Below are positions 10,586-23,400 of a DNA stretch of 64,000 nt, one piece after another (positions within the stretch are counted from its first letter, which is position 1; every line of letters starts with the position of its first letter). A model generated the notes under the pieces. The model saw only the letters and a program-made list of their open reading frames with translations. It was not told the origin of the DNA and searched no databases. Location: assembly GCA_026315105.1 (NCBI GenBank), contig CM048744.1:315587270-315651269 (forward strand), given 5' to 3'. The translations under genes were made by a program, and so were the position numbers. This DNA is from Locusta migratoria (taxonomy: Eukaryota > Arthropoda > Insecta > Orthoptera > Acrididae).

Positions 10586-13500
10586 TGGCATTCGTTTCAG
10601 AACTGTTCCAGGAGATTCAACACACAGTAGACCTCTCCATTCCTACTGGAATGTAATACATCATTGTTTTGATTTTTTGTTGTTGGATGGTGACAAAACA
10701 ATACATCTGTTTTTTTTTTTTTTTCTTTAATGTACTGCATGCAAGAGCAAGCTATTTCAAATAATAAAACAGTATGCTGTTGATTTAGTATCAGTCTGAA
10801 AATATGTTTTTAGTTATACGGAATTCCTGTCTGAGCAAAGAAATAATGTCTCCCACCATATGTTAAATTTCCTACGTAATGGCACTGCATTTATCATGAA
10901 CTGTAAAATATATACCAGCGCAACTTTAATTAAATAGTTGGCTTCAAAAGTTTAATGATGATACTGCGAGAGTAAAGGTCGGGGTGAGAGTTTCAAATAG
11001 AGAAAGTTTAATTTTTAAATCTCACCACCACTAACTGGGAACCAATTCTAAACATGCAAAAATACTGGAACTGTGATTGCGACTGTTTGACTCGTTTTCT
11101 AGGGGATGATATCACACGTTCGCAGCTTTCCTTCCCTGCGTATGATTAACAAAACAAATTCATAATGAAATTAAGTTCAAGAGGGAAAAGGGTGTAGTAA
11201 CTACTATTTTTGAAAACACGTGAAAGTTCACTTTATGTTGTTTATTTCACAATATTAGAACCCTGTGGCTGATACGTCTGTACGTCGACACATTTGTCAA
11301 ATAAAGTTATAGCTCGTGAGCCCCCAGACAAAATGAATATTTGTCGCGAATTGTTTTCACACCACGTGGCTGTCTCAAACACTGTTTATGTTCATGCCTA
11401 TGCGAGGACACGTATTACATTAACAAATCACAGTCACTTTAATTCAATGCGATGCACACCTTGTTCTACCGGCTAAATATTCACAAACACACACTAGCAC
11501 TCGATGTAACTTGGTACAGTCTACGACGAGCAACCACATGTGGCGATTGCCACAAACAAATCTAAAGTCACCACCTCGAGATCCACATGCCGACTGATGC
11601 AGAGCGACGCCTACCAGCCAGCTCACCACGTGCTTCCGAGTCCCCACTTCCTGCCCTCACACGCGCGCGCCAAAAGCTCAACTGCCGGGGTTTTTTCCCC
11701 TACGTCATCAACTTCCCCATGTGAGCTGTTCTAACCGATTTGCCAACGTACAACGCTCAGCCAATACATTTCTAAAACTTTACTTAAAATCAAAATAATT
11801 ACACTACACATTAAACAAATATTTGCTTACGTTTTTATATTAGTATAAACATTCTTTGTACTATTTATCATAGTCGTGTAATTTCTTATGTCACAGATAA
11901 GTGATTTAACTGAATACTTCAAGATAAAATACACAAGATTAATTGAAAATAAAATGAGAAATAGTTAATATATTATTTTTATAAACAAACATTGCTATGC
12001 TAGTTGTGTAACTGTCTTGTCTTCGTTGGTAATTTATTACTTTTCATTGTCAATTAAACATATTACGCCATATCTGACTATATCAGCTAATGTATTGTTT
12101 ATTTATCAACAGGCTATTTTGTAATGAGGTCCTTGAAGATTCCTAACTGCATCATATTACTTCAAATGCCAGTAGTATTAGAATATTTTATTTCCCGCTG
12201 TGCACTGCACTGTGCCTGGCACTCGCCATTGTCCCTCTCTCCCCTCACCGGAAACGAACTGGAAAATCCTAAGCTGGAATAAGCCACCAACGTCGGCCTG
12301 CTCGTTGGCCTCCCGTCAGCTACAAGTACACAGCAAATCTCAGAGTGGAGAATTTCTACCTATGGCCTAACTATAAATGTTGTCACCCAACTGTGTACAT
12401 ACATTGCTACCATAATTAATAAGATTAAAATTGTGTAACATTTAGTGCATTGGAATGGTCAATGTTTGCAGTGAACTTCATACTGTTTAATTATCAAATG
12501 CTATTAATTACCAATATTTCTATTGGGCGGTAATCTCACAATACCAAAAGATAACAGGCAGTGCACAACAACTTAAAGATCGGTAGTTGTTTGCCTTTTT
12601 CCGTAAGAATCCAACAGCTGGAATGCAAAATGCCGATTTATTTGACGTAACCCACCGGCAGCTGAAAAGCATCAATCTGATAAAATTTAAATAAATCGGC
12701 AAATCTGGGGGACTTTTAAATTATGAATAGTTATTTCTGATATATATACCGTGAACGGAATCGGTTTTAGCACCCTACGCATCTCCAACAATTGCATCCG
12801 TTCCGCGCCAAGATGGAGGATATAGAACATCACATAATATTATAATTTTTGTAAAATTATGAAAGGAAGATCAAGGTTGTTTAAATTATCACATCGCATT
12901 CGGAATTCTCTGTTAGTAAATTATTATTGCAAAATCATCTTTTACAAACGGACACTTCCTCTTACATACAAGACCGAATGTTCTCCATATGAAAAACAGT
13001 TAAAGCCAAGAGAAGTTCACTAATACGTCCTATCAATACAAAGTCCTAAACGAGTGAGACCGATCTTCCTGTCCGCGCTTCTGGCGCTAGCTCAAGACAA
13101 TTGACAGCTGAAAATATTCATTTTTTATCGTCTTTTCGTTCTGGTACTTAAAATAGTTCTTTGACTTTGGAGTTTGTCAAGTTAATTAAATAACAACATC
13201 GTTTACTGTCAATCTGCCATAGGTTTTGCATTTCTCGTTCGTGTTAAATTAATTCTCACTAAATAATTTCTTATTCCCCGTAATATTACACCACCATCAA
13301 CAGAACAGGCTCTGCTAACGGTATACTATGCCTTTCACATCGCTGGCAATAGGTTCTATACAACGCTGGTGAACTTCCATGGATGCTGCTGGTTATTCTA
13401 CATGGTGTATAGAGCCCATGGAGACAAGTGATACGTATTGCCGAGCATAGGGCCAAGAGTGCTCCTGTCTGTCTCTCTCTACAGTGTTGGCTGGATGCCT

Positions 13501-13880
13501 CTCTCCTCTAGACCAAACGATGGTCATTAGAGGTTACGAAGAGGGCGAACTCATCACTGGACGTCATAAAAGACCATTCATCCTCCGTCTATGTCACCCA
13601 GAGTCAACGGCAACCGACGCTTGGTGCAAATACACTACTATATCTACAATCTAGATTACAAAAGTTGCTCAATCTGAGGGACAAATGTTTTCACAGCTGC
13701 TTCACAGAACTTCCCGAACCGTTCTGAAATCGTATGTTGTCTATTATTTCGGACATGTTTGACACAACAGCAACCATACACGCAGTAGTATAAACATGAG
13801 GAGACGGGTAGAAACGACTATCTTGCCAGCATGCCTAGGAATTTGGGTGGTGTTGGAAGTGTGTCCGTATAGCCGACTAG
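10586..13880. other. Intergenic DNA, no supported gene
   Basis: Mostly AT-rich. A moderately GC-rich patch at 11500-11700 contains alternating CG/GC (CACACGCGCGCGCC), and another lies at 12190-12320. Neither contains a recognisable coding domain or repeat. About 13880-13940 has a weak tRNA-like look (CCTGGGTTCCAGAC) but is too degraded to assign. Confidence 0.4.
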
Positions 13881-14187
13881 TGTGAAGCCAACCGATTCCG
13901 AGAGGCGGTAAACCTGGGTTCCAGACGAGGTACAGCAAAAAGTTTAATATATGGGAAAACAGTTAATAATCTGAAGATGAGTTTTAACACCACAGTGATG
14001 TAGTAAGCATGGTCCTAATTACTAAGCCAGTTACAGGGATTCTAAAGTTTAAAGTGGATTGCGACCTCTCTGCCACTCTGGTTTTTAATTTAATTTTATT
14101 ATATTTTTTATTAATTAATTTTTTTCACATCAACATTTCCAGAGGTGAAGTAGGTGAAAACTTATAGATAAAACCTGGAAGACGAGC

Positions 14188-14368
14188 TTAAGGGACTTAA
14201 CTGCAAGATCATCAGTCCCTAAACTCACAAACTACTTATGAATTACCTGCTACTAAGGACGACAGATACATCAATGCCCGAGGGGGAGGGGGATTCGAAG
14301 GCCCGGCCGCAGCGGACGTTCAGACTTTGACTGGCGCGCCGCAGACCGCTCGGCCACTGCGGCCGGCT
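14188..14368 (-). mobile_element. SINE subfamily A, diverged
   Basis: Reverse-orientation copy with tail GGGACTTAACTGCAAGATCA, body AATGCCCGAGGGGG (with a local GA-rich insertion) and head GCTCGGCCACTGCGGCCGGC. It is more diverged than the other copies and no clear target duplication remains. Confidence 0.85.
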
Positions 14369-14904
14369 TGAGCAATCCCGCTCATAATATTTTTGTCACG
14401 TGTTTTATGTAACTGTTTATATTCTTCTGATGAAGTTGTCCCTAGTGGCAACAAAACCTAGGTCTAGCACCTAAAAATTACGCAAAGGGTTGGCTTATAA
14501 GCAAAATCCTTAAAAAAAAAGGATTGCGGTTGCTGTTAATTAGCCATGTTCAAAGTTGTACTTCAGAGAATCCCTAATATCTTCGTCGTTCACTTTTATG
14601 AAGCATTGTAGTATAAAACGAAGATGCTGAAAACTATGTCACGAAAAAAATCTCTCAGTACGGATACCTCTGGTTCCTCGGTACCCAAGTCACCTTTATA
14701 GAAAGAAAACAAAGACACGCCTAAAATTTTGTGCACTGATAGCGTATTGAATGATAGGAGAGTACATGGAGAGGCGACACAGTGCTGCGATACACACCAC
14801 AGAGTTGGAAGAAAAAGAAGTTTAGTTCTGTTACCTGGCATCCAGTTGTACATCGTATCTGAGAAATGGCGTGGCGTCACGGGCCTCAGCTTCATGACGT
14901 AGTA

Positions 14905-15623
14905 AGTTTCAAGGGTAAAGCTTGGAAAGTTGCACAGGTCACACCTATATTCAAGAAAGGCAGTAGGAGTAAGCCACTTCACTACAGGCCTATTTCATTG
15001 ACGTTAATTTGCAGCAGGGTTCTGGAACATATCCTGTATTAAAATATTATGAATTATCTCGAACAGAATGATCTATTGACCCAAGATCAACACCTATTTA
15101 GAAAATATCGTTCATGCAAAACAACTAGGGTGCTATCGACAAGGGTTTGCAAATCGATTCCAAATTTCTTGATTTCCAGAAGTCTTTTGACACCGTACCT
15201 CACAAACGGCTTTTAATCGAATTGCATCGTTATAGTATATCGCCCCAAATTTTCGATTGGATAGGGGATTTCCTGTCAGAGGGGACACAGTTCGTAGTAA
15301 TCGATGGTAAGGCATCGACTAAAACAGAGTGATATCGGGCGTTCCACAGGGTATTGTTATTGGTCCTCTGCTGTTCCTTATTTACATAAACGATTTAGGG
15401 GAAAATTTAACTAACTCTCTCAGGTTGTTTGCAGATGACGCCATCATTTACCGTCTACTAAAATCATCTGAAGATGGAAACCAACTGCAGAACGATCGAA
15501 ACAAGATGCCACTATGGTGTAAAAATTGGCAATTAACTCTAAATAATGAGAAGTGTGAAGTCGTCTACATGAGTAAGAAAAGCAATCTGTTAAACTTTGT
15601 TTACAAGATACATCAATCAAAAG
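14905..15623 (+). pseudogene. CR1-like LINE copy A, reverse transcriptase part
   Basis: Degraded reverse transcriptase of the same family as the near-complete copy at 33.7-37.7 kb. In order it holds AQVTPIFKKG, HYRPISLTLICSRVLEHI, DFQKSFDTVPHKRLLIEL, ISGVPQGIVIGPLLFLIYIN and LRLFADDAIIYR. That covers the palm domain with the catalytic aspartates. Frames change at about 15330, and there is an apparent deletion near 15140. Only the 5'-truncated second half of ORF2 is present. It resumes at 17930 after a 2.3-kb insertion. Confidence 0.85.
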
Positions 15624-17929
15624 TTGAAAAACGTCCACATAACATGTTCCATTCAATTCACTCCCCATGAACAAATGTTGACGAGCTTCAGACTTTTTTT
15701 TTTTTAGTGTAGCAAGACACTCCAATCGCAATAAGCGAGATACCAGGCATTATATACTGATTCAGTTTTATATGTATGCAAAATTCTAAGTGTCTATATT
15801 GTACATGAGGCCCCAAATATCTGTTAGTGTGTACTGTCATGTGCTCACACTGGCCCTGGCTTCCACAGGATGAATGAAACCTTGTATGTAAGAAAGTTTA
15901 GGAAGTGCTAGGCACGCCTCGTCTGTTTTGTGTCGTCATTGCTTTCAAACTCTGCGCGTTGAATGTCTCAAGGTGTTGAACGTCTCTGGGCGCGAAGCAG
16001 ATTTTCCAACTGCTGAGCAGAACCCAGTCTTAGCAAGGATTCCTAATGTAGCTTGCTATTAACCTCGTTGGCTGGGGTTGGTCATGTTACCTGTCTGACA
16101 AACGGTGATGCTCTCAGGACTCCCCTCCACTATCCCTCTTCGGTAATGACTTGGCAGTGGTGAGGATAGGTATTCATTCGCTTCTCGGTTCCTGGTAGGG
16201 TAAGTACCTCTGGGTTTCGTTCTGCTGTGGCCTTATGGCTCGACTTAGTTCAGGCTCCACCTTCGCACTTATGCATGTTCGCGAGTTTAATTCTGGGAGT
16301 AGCAGCTACACTATGTGTAGTAGTGAGATTTTGCTTATTTTCCTACATGATTGATAATTTTATGTCGATTTTTGCTGGAATCTGATTCCAAGGCTCTGAT
16401 GGTGTTTCGATAGCATAGTTCTTGCACTTTATAACTTTTAAATCACTTCTTTGCCTGTTTAAATATGTTCAATGTCTTTCGCGTTCTTATCGTCGTTGAA
16501 TTCTAATATTTTTGGGGATTCGCGGAGCCTATACTGTTCGTACTTTGTCGACAGAAAACGTGGACGATATCAGGCTAAGCCTTCAGCTTTTCCATCATTC
16601 AGCGCACATGAGTGGTTAATAATTGTATAGCTAATTTGTTAATGTGTTTCCTAGTGAGTGTAGCGTGATAATTTTCCCTGAAAATTGTAATCTGTGTACT
16701 TGTCAGCCCACGTGTTCACCGATTATCGTGTTCCCTGTCGTGGTTATTACCATTAAATAGATCTTTTTCCTCTGTGTAGAAAGAACCGTTGTACGACGTA
16801 TATCGTGTTTTTAATTTTCATGAAATAGAATTATCTCACTTATCTGAATTTTTATGACCGAACTTTGTATTGTGCTGTAGCAATCTGTAACCTTGCTTAT
16901 CTAATAGATATCATTCCTCTGACCAGAAAGAATGGTTAAACGATATATTTCGCGATGTTATTCTCTTCGAAATTGATTTTGTTAACTTTTTGCATATTTT
17001 GTGTTCCGACTTAGTAGAGTGCTGCATTGATCTAACAACTTTAACCTTCTGTAGTTATCTTCTCCCTGTGCTAAACGAAAGCCAGAGCAACCGTTTCTAG
17101 ATATTATTTAATGAAATCTTGATTTAATGTATAGTTAGAAGTTCTAGGGAAACTTTAACTTCCGTCTGTACACCGCACTATGTGGTCTTAAACCAAGTGC
17201 GTTTGTTTCTGATAGTCTATCATGAGCCTAAGCAACTAGCTTGACACTTATGGAAGCGAAGTACTATTTCATTGTGCGCAAGTGAACCTTCGATCTGCAT
17301 GCTTCACATTGCTTGGCTGTCGTCTTTGTGTATTGGTGTCAGGTGTTTGGTAAGTACCTGCATGGCTTGGCGTATGAATCTGTGTGTGAATGTGCTACAA
17401 TTCCTCCGTTGCCCCCTATGAAACGAGATCATAATTAACCTGTACTCAACTTTGCAGGTGGGCAATTTTAGGCCCATGTAATTGTGGATATTTTGAATAA
17501 TTTTGTGAGGTGTGTGTTTTGTTGTATTTTTAAAAAATGGTCTCCCCCTTGTTGTTATTGTTTTTAACAATAAATTAATTTGTTAAACTATAATCCTTTT
17601 CTGCTAATTTAAATTCTCCGCTTATCATTTATTTTGGATTACTGTAATGTAAGTTGTTCATGTATCTTGTGTCTCTGCTCCCTTCTGGAGTAGATAATAG
17701 TTATGTTTCCGTTGCCAACATTTATTTTTGATTTAGATCCATGACTGAGGATCATTATTTAATTGGGTGCAGTTTCCTCGAAAGATTACAGTGAAGGTAG
17801 AACTGTTGCTTAACTTATAGAATCAGAGTTTTGCTTAAGGGAATTGTATACTTCCGTGTGAATATCGCCGTAGTTAGATTTTTGTGAGCAAGCAGTCAAT
17901 TGTTAACTTCACAAACACGGCTAGTTAAG
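15624..17929. mobile_element. Unassigned 2.3-kb insertion within CR1-like copy A
   Basis: The LINE reading stops at about 15617-15623 and resumes at 17930. The heptamer TCAAAAG occurs at both junctions (15617-15623 and 17930-17936), which fits a short target duplication. The interior is T-rich on this strand with no open frame over 90 codons, and I see neither terminal repeats nor a polymerase motif. It could be a non-coding retroelement, a decayed LTR unit or several nested pieces. Confidence 0.45.
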
Positions 17930-18536
17930 TCAAAAGAATAGCGGACGAATTTCAAAGTGAAGGCCGTAAACTCCACAAAATACCTAGGAATTACTATTAC
18001 TTCACACTTAAACTGGAAAGAACACGTAGATAATGTCGTGGAAAAGGGGAACCAGAGACTGAGTTTCATTGTCTGAACCCTTAAAAGATGCAACAAAACT
18101 ACTAAAGAGACTGCATACACTACGCTTGTCCGTTCATTTTTGTAGTACTGCTGCCCAGTGTAGGATCCTTATCAGGTGGGTTTGACGGAGGACATCGAAA
18201 GAGTGGAAAGAAGGGCAGCTCGTTTCGTATTGTCACGATACAGGGGAGACAGCGTTACGGAAATGATACAGGATATAGGATGGGAATCATTACAACAACG
18301 GCGCTTATCGCCGCGGCGTGGGCTACTTACGAAACTCAAATCGCCAACTTTTTCCTCCGAATGGGAAAATATATTGTTGACTCCCACTTATATAGGTAGA
18401 AAGGATGATCAGAATAAAATACGAGAAATCAGAGCTCGAACGAATAGATTCAGGTGCTCCTTCTTCCCGCGCACTATTCAAAAATGGAATCATCATCATT
18501 CGGTTGTCTGCCTTAAGGCAGGTTTAGACTGCATCT
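17930..18536 (+). pseudogene. CR1-like LINE copy A, C-terminal part
   Basis: Continuation of copy A. It reads VKAVNSTKYLGITITSHLNW, then KETAYTTLVRSF, LTEDIERVERRAARFVLSRY, LLTPTYIGRKD and KIREIRARTNRFRCSFFPR. These segments match the tail of ORF2 in the copy at 33.7 kb (SFKYLGVTLQSDMKWNEHV, EDIEAVQRRAARFITGRF). Several stops interrupt the frame, so it is dead. Confidence 0.85.
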
Positions 18537-18885
18537 CTGACTTTTGCGATCATCTTCGTTCTTTGGTACCCTCCTAGTGGCTTGCTGACGTCATCCAGCA
18601 TCTGGTACCCTCTTCTGCCCGTCCCTCTCTTTCCTGGAACGCAACCATCAATTGCCTCTACCAGAAGACAATCTCGTCTTAAACTGTGGCCTAGCCAGTT
18701 TAGATTCCTGTTTTTTATCGTCAGCAACATCCTCCGTTCCTCTCCAACTCTGTTTAGTACTTCTTCATTTCTGAGTTTATTGATCCAGCTGATCTTCTCC
18801 ATCCTACGCCATATCCACATTTAACAAGCTGCAATTTTCTTCTCATCTTGCATTCTCAATGTCCAATGGGAGATAAATAGTATAA
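18537..18885 (-). pseudogene. Second LINE 3' end inserted in copy A (minus strand)
   Basis: The minus strand encodes MWIWRRMEKISWINKLRNEE, VLNRVGEERRMLLTIKNRNL and WLGHSLRRDCLLVEAIDG. This is the typical end of an RTE-type or related LINE polymerase (WxWRRMxxIxWxDxxxNEEV, then GHxxRR). It sits between the coding end and the 3' tail of CR1-like copy A, so it inserted into that copy. Related ends occur at 25954-26200 and 27130-27430. Confidence 0.7.
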
Positions 18886-18960
18886 CGGTTGTTCGATAAA
18901 CCCTCTGCCAGGCACTTAAATGTGATTTGCAGAGTATCAGATGTACATGTAGATGAAATG
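18886..18960 (+). mobile_element. CR1-like LINE copy A, 3' tail
   Basis: CCCTCTGCCAGGCACTTAAA followed by TGTGATTTGCAGAGTATC and a GATGTACATGTAGATG end. The same tail closes copy D at 58317-58376, with a TGTAGA hexamer repeat. Confidence 0.75.
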
Positions 18961-18974
18961 CCTTGGGTAGCAGG

Positions 18975-19335
18975 CAGTACAGCGAAACTTGTTTGCTTCA
19001 AGGTTGGCGGAACTGGCGTTGCAAAGCGGTGGCGGCATTGGGGAGCGACGCGGTCGTGGCGTCGGTGTGTGCGCTTGCTGAAGAGAAACGTTTCGCGGGG
19101 GCAGGGCCGCCAACCACGTATTCCGAGCGGCCGCCCGGCCTGCATTATTAATCCGAGTCTCCGGCCGCAGAGGGCGCCGCGGCGGGGAGAGGTCGACCGC
19201 CGCCTCGGTCCAGCGCGCGCCGCCGCCTCCGGCAATCTGCAAGCATTACGCTAAGCAGAGGCCAGCCGCTGGCGCCCGCAGGGCCCCGAGCTGCACAGCC
19301 GTTCACCGAGACGCCTTCTGGTGAGCTCGTGGTTC
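18975..19335. other. GC-rich, CpG-dense island
   Basis: This stretch is far more GC- and CpG-rich than its surroundings. It includes two NotI-like GCGGCCGC-type cores and the segment CATTATTAATCCGAGTCTCC embedded in GC-rich sequence. Frames are open on both strands only because the composition suppresses stops, so I do not call a protein. A promoter-proximal CpG island or a conserved regulatory element is possible. Confidence 0.4.
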
Positions 19336-19568
19336 ACGTGTCGCGTTATCGGTAAGCATCCCCACGGAGGCGATACGTGGCAGGGTTGAAGAGCACGAAC
19401 GGTGTCGGCAGCTCTTACGTGGCGTGTAGGTGTTGTGGAGCTGAGACTTTCTACTGCCGAGAAATATAGTGTGCAGTAAATACGATGACCTGGACTAGAG
19501 CCTTAGATTTCACTACTAGAAGAAGACCCCTGTTAACCGAGACAGGGTCAACAGAAAGTCGGGTTATA

Positions 19569-19765
19569 AAATCAAATGTGTGTGTATAGTCTATGGGACT
19601 TAACTACAGGGTCATCAGTCCCTAAACTTACAAACTACTTATGAACTACTTACGAACTTGGACGGCACAAATATCCATGCCCGAGGGGGGATTCGAACCC
19701 ACGACCGTAGTGGCCGTGAAGACCGTGACTGTAGCGCCTTAGTTCCCACGGCCACCGTGGCCGGC
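19569..19765 (-). mobile_element. SINE subfamily A with target duplication
   Basis: Full-length reverse-orientation copy. A perfect 14-base duplication AAAGTCGGGTTATA lies at 19555-19568 and 19766-19779. The B box complement GGATTCGAACC is intact. Confidence 0.94.
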
Positions 19766-19878
19766 AAAGTCGGGTTATACCAAACGCAAAGTAAAAAAAG
19801 TAAAAATAAAAAAAAAAATAATAATAACACCTGTTCCACCCGCAATTAATTCGCTTGAGTGCTGACAGACTGTATATA

Positions 19879-20410
19879 CGAGGTGCGTTCAGAAATTAGG
19901 TTCCGTTTGGTAATAAAATGAAATTGTACACATATACAGAAGAAATTTTTATTGCACACAATGCTTCAACTCTTAAACTACTTTTCCACATAACTGTCGA
20001 AATGTTGTAGGCACTTGTCATAGCTTGTCACAAGTTTTTGCATGCATCCTTCACAGAAGGTTGCAGCCTATGTATTTAACCATGTGGTAACAGCTCTTTA
20101 TCATCGTTGAAGTGTTGACTATCAAGAACAGATTTTAGCACCTAAAATCTGTCTTTGGTGGAAAACACTTCAACGATGATGACGAGCTGAAAGAACATGT
20201 TACAACATGGTTGAATACATAGGCGGCAACATCTATGAAAAAGACACACAAAACCTTGTGCCATACTATGACAATTGCCTACAAAATTTCGGAAGCTATG
20301 TAGAAAAGTAGTTTAACAGTTATAGATTTTTGCACAGTCAATATTTTTTCCGTATCTGTACCCGTTCTTTTTATATAACCAAACGGATCTTACTTTCTGG
20401 ACGCGCCTCG
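19879..20410. mobile_element. Foldback mariner-derived element, second copy
   Basis: TA on both sides. The ends CGAGGTGCGTTCAGAAATTA and TTACTTTCTGGACGCGCCTCG are inverted. The arms match from the ends inward past the transposase 3' end; the halves meet near 20110-20160 at the matched CATCGTTGAAGTGTT and AACACTTCAACGATG sequences. It has the same design as 8995-9647. Confidence 0.8.
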
Positions 20411-20412
20411 TA

Positions 20413-23400
20413 TTTTCAGAGTAAATTGCAAGATGTTTTGTTAAGTGACATGTCAAAACAGAAATAGGGCAAGATACCCTTCTCGATCGAAAATCATATG
20501 TATTAGAGGACCGTGCGAATACTTCGCACCGTTAGTGGAATGACAAAAAAAAGCTGGGAAAAAATGGGTGTTGCATGTTAAAGCATAGCTTTCATCAGAA
20601 TCAATCAATGCAAATGTTTAAAAGCGCAAATGAAAGAGATTGATGCGCTGAGTGTTATTAGTTCAGTAAGAACTGCGTACCTTAATAAGAACCAAAGATA
20701 TCGTAAAACAAACTGATTAAAATATTCAATGCAAGTACAGAATGATACCACGATTGAATAAATATAAAGGATGAAGAGACTTAAGTTAATTCTGATACTT
20801 CATGACTGCGAATGAATACCTTGAAAGACCACCGTTAACTGTAAAATTAATTCTAGCTGATAGGAGCCAGTTAAAAGCTTACTTTAACCATATAATTATG
20901 GCCTTAAAAACCAGCTAAAGGATTCTCGTGAACTATTAACTACTTCCTGCAACAGAATCTTGTTCCCAGGCCCCAGAATTTAGAACTGACTCAAAATTTA
21001 CCTTAGCAGCAGGAAGACAAAGAGACGGTGGCCAAAACACCGTAGATCATGAGAATTACACAAAATCATTAATATACAAGCCACCCCGAACTAAATCATT
21101 TCAAGAAGTTGGCTGTGAGAACATTTATGGTACAACGGAGTTAAACATACGATAATACGCATCTGGATTTGTTCTCTGCACTGGTGAAAAACAACATTAA
21201 ATAAAAGGGGGAGGTATTCATTAACAAATATACAATATTAGGATGAAATTTCACTGACAATAAATTACTTATTCTGTTGAAACATGAGAAAATGGGGGAA
21301 TCAATTTTGTTAAACAATAAAAACTCATCCCATTGAACTACTAACTTAAAGTAACCTGAACTGAACATTGTCAGGGCAGGGATTTACAATCAACAAGAAT
21401 TCAGCCACTCACATGCTCGAAGCAAAGCGAAACCCACCGAACTTAGCGTGCTGAAACGAAGCAGAAGCAGGCGCCGCTATCGTAGAAGAAATTCACCGAA
21501 CCAGGATGTACTACACAACACAAGAAAAAATAAACTTCGTAGGTCGCTCTGGTCTGTCCTCCTTTACTTGATATGGTACGCGATAATAGCGACATTAAAG
21601 TTCATTCAATCAAACTGTGAGCATGCAGAATTATTGAGACACATGGCTCATGTCTGCTACATTACATGTTTGCACTCCACTGAATGCGAAGTGCTTAAAG
21701 ATCGCATTCATTTTAACAAAAACCAGCGGAATCACAGATTACGAAGCACGAATACTTAATAGTAAAACATTGGTGTGTGAGCATCGGCGAGAATTCATGT
21801 GACTAGCTACAAACCCTTCAAGTCGGAGTTCGGAGCCATGTGGTTCCGTAAACCAGTAAAAATACAAAAATTCAATTTCCGAAAAATATAGAAAAATAGC
21901 TATGGCATGCAACCCTTAGAAATGCGTAGGATATCATAAGGAAGCTAAGGAAATAGACCCGATTACATGGATGGACAAAGTCCAGTGTTCAAAAGTCAGA
22001 AAAGTGGAATAAATTCCAAGTTGGAGGAAATCAACTAAGAAATATGGCCTGTGGCCCCTAGAAATAGTTAGTATTTCATAAGGAAGCTAATTAAGGAGGT
22101 TGTACAAGGCTAGAAGAGAATTTACTGGGGGAGTCTGAAAGGAAAGTTCAAGTTTGGAAACGAAACAGCAATTTAAAATAGGTGGAGAGGAAATCGCGAT
22201 ATACTAAAGGAAATCGGAAGGATATATGCAGAATTTCTTCCCTGAAGGGCATAGAAACTGACACAGGGGTAGATGAAGGCATTGTTGTAAGAACACACCA
22301 CATGATGTATATATCACTTGTGGAAGGAGGAAACGGAAAGGAATACACAGAGTAAAATATTCCTTAATATTAGTTGTGTTTCACAAATCTAGAAAGAAAT
22401 TAAACAGTGTTCATACATCAAAAGCTAGTTTCACACAGGTTACCGATTCCCAGTGTTATCAAACTTAATTAGTTACGTATTCACTGCACTTATCTATGCA
22501 AAAGCTCCAAAGTGAAATCGAATACTCAACCGTACATGATCAAAGAAACTTATCCCGGAAAATGAACCTATGTTCTTAAATCTAGCCTTAACAAAGCACA
22601 CAACGAATTGCTACCAGCTCAAGGGCGGAAAGAAAATCAGAACGTCTTACCAGCTCGAAGTGAAGCCACAGAATATCTAAGTCGACAGGCCCGTGAGCCC
22701 CTCGCCAGCGGCCGGAAATCGACAAAACCTACGAAAAACGAGGTGGGGGGGGGAAGCTTAAACTCGCACGTCCTGTCGAGACTCGCTAGTGGGAATTGTC
22801 AACCCAACTTGTAACAAAAGCAGAGGTTGGTAACGACTACCTATCGACTCGACGCCAGAGATACAAAGCGCGCAGCCAGCAGCCGACGAGTAAAATTCAC
22901 TCAAACTGACATGCTAGAAGATACTCATACATGCACATACTGAATAAAGCAAGTAAACATTCTCACAGGGACAGCGGCGTCACGGAGAAACTGTTCATCT
23001 TGTCACATTCATAAAAACAATAACAAATTATTAGCATAATAAAATCTCAGCAATATTAACACAGTAGTACAGAAAAAAACATTTAAAAACATGAAATGAA
23101 ATGCTATTCCTCATGGCTCCGAACGAAAGGAGTTCTCGTTTAAGCAAAAATGAAGGAAACCGGTCGGATATAACGGACTGATCGACTGACTTTAGTTTAC
23201 AGGAAGGACATCTCCACAAGAAACATCCAAAGTGAAATCGCGCTTGTATGTAGAAAAAGAAAGGCGAAAGCTATGTAAAATCTGATACTTGATAACAAAT
23301 CTGCAAATTAATACCTTTCGTTTAAAACAAAAATGAAGGAAATCGGCTGGGTAGTTTAGTCTGGTCGATTGACTTTAGTGTTCGATATATATATGAGGAT

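Noticed and set aside
18889..19254. Three overlapping Arg/Pro/Ala-rich frames
   Set aside because: They are open on both strands because of GC-rich composition, without any motif.
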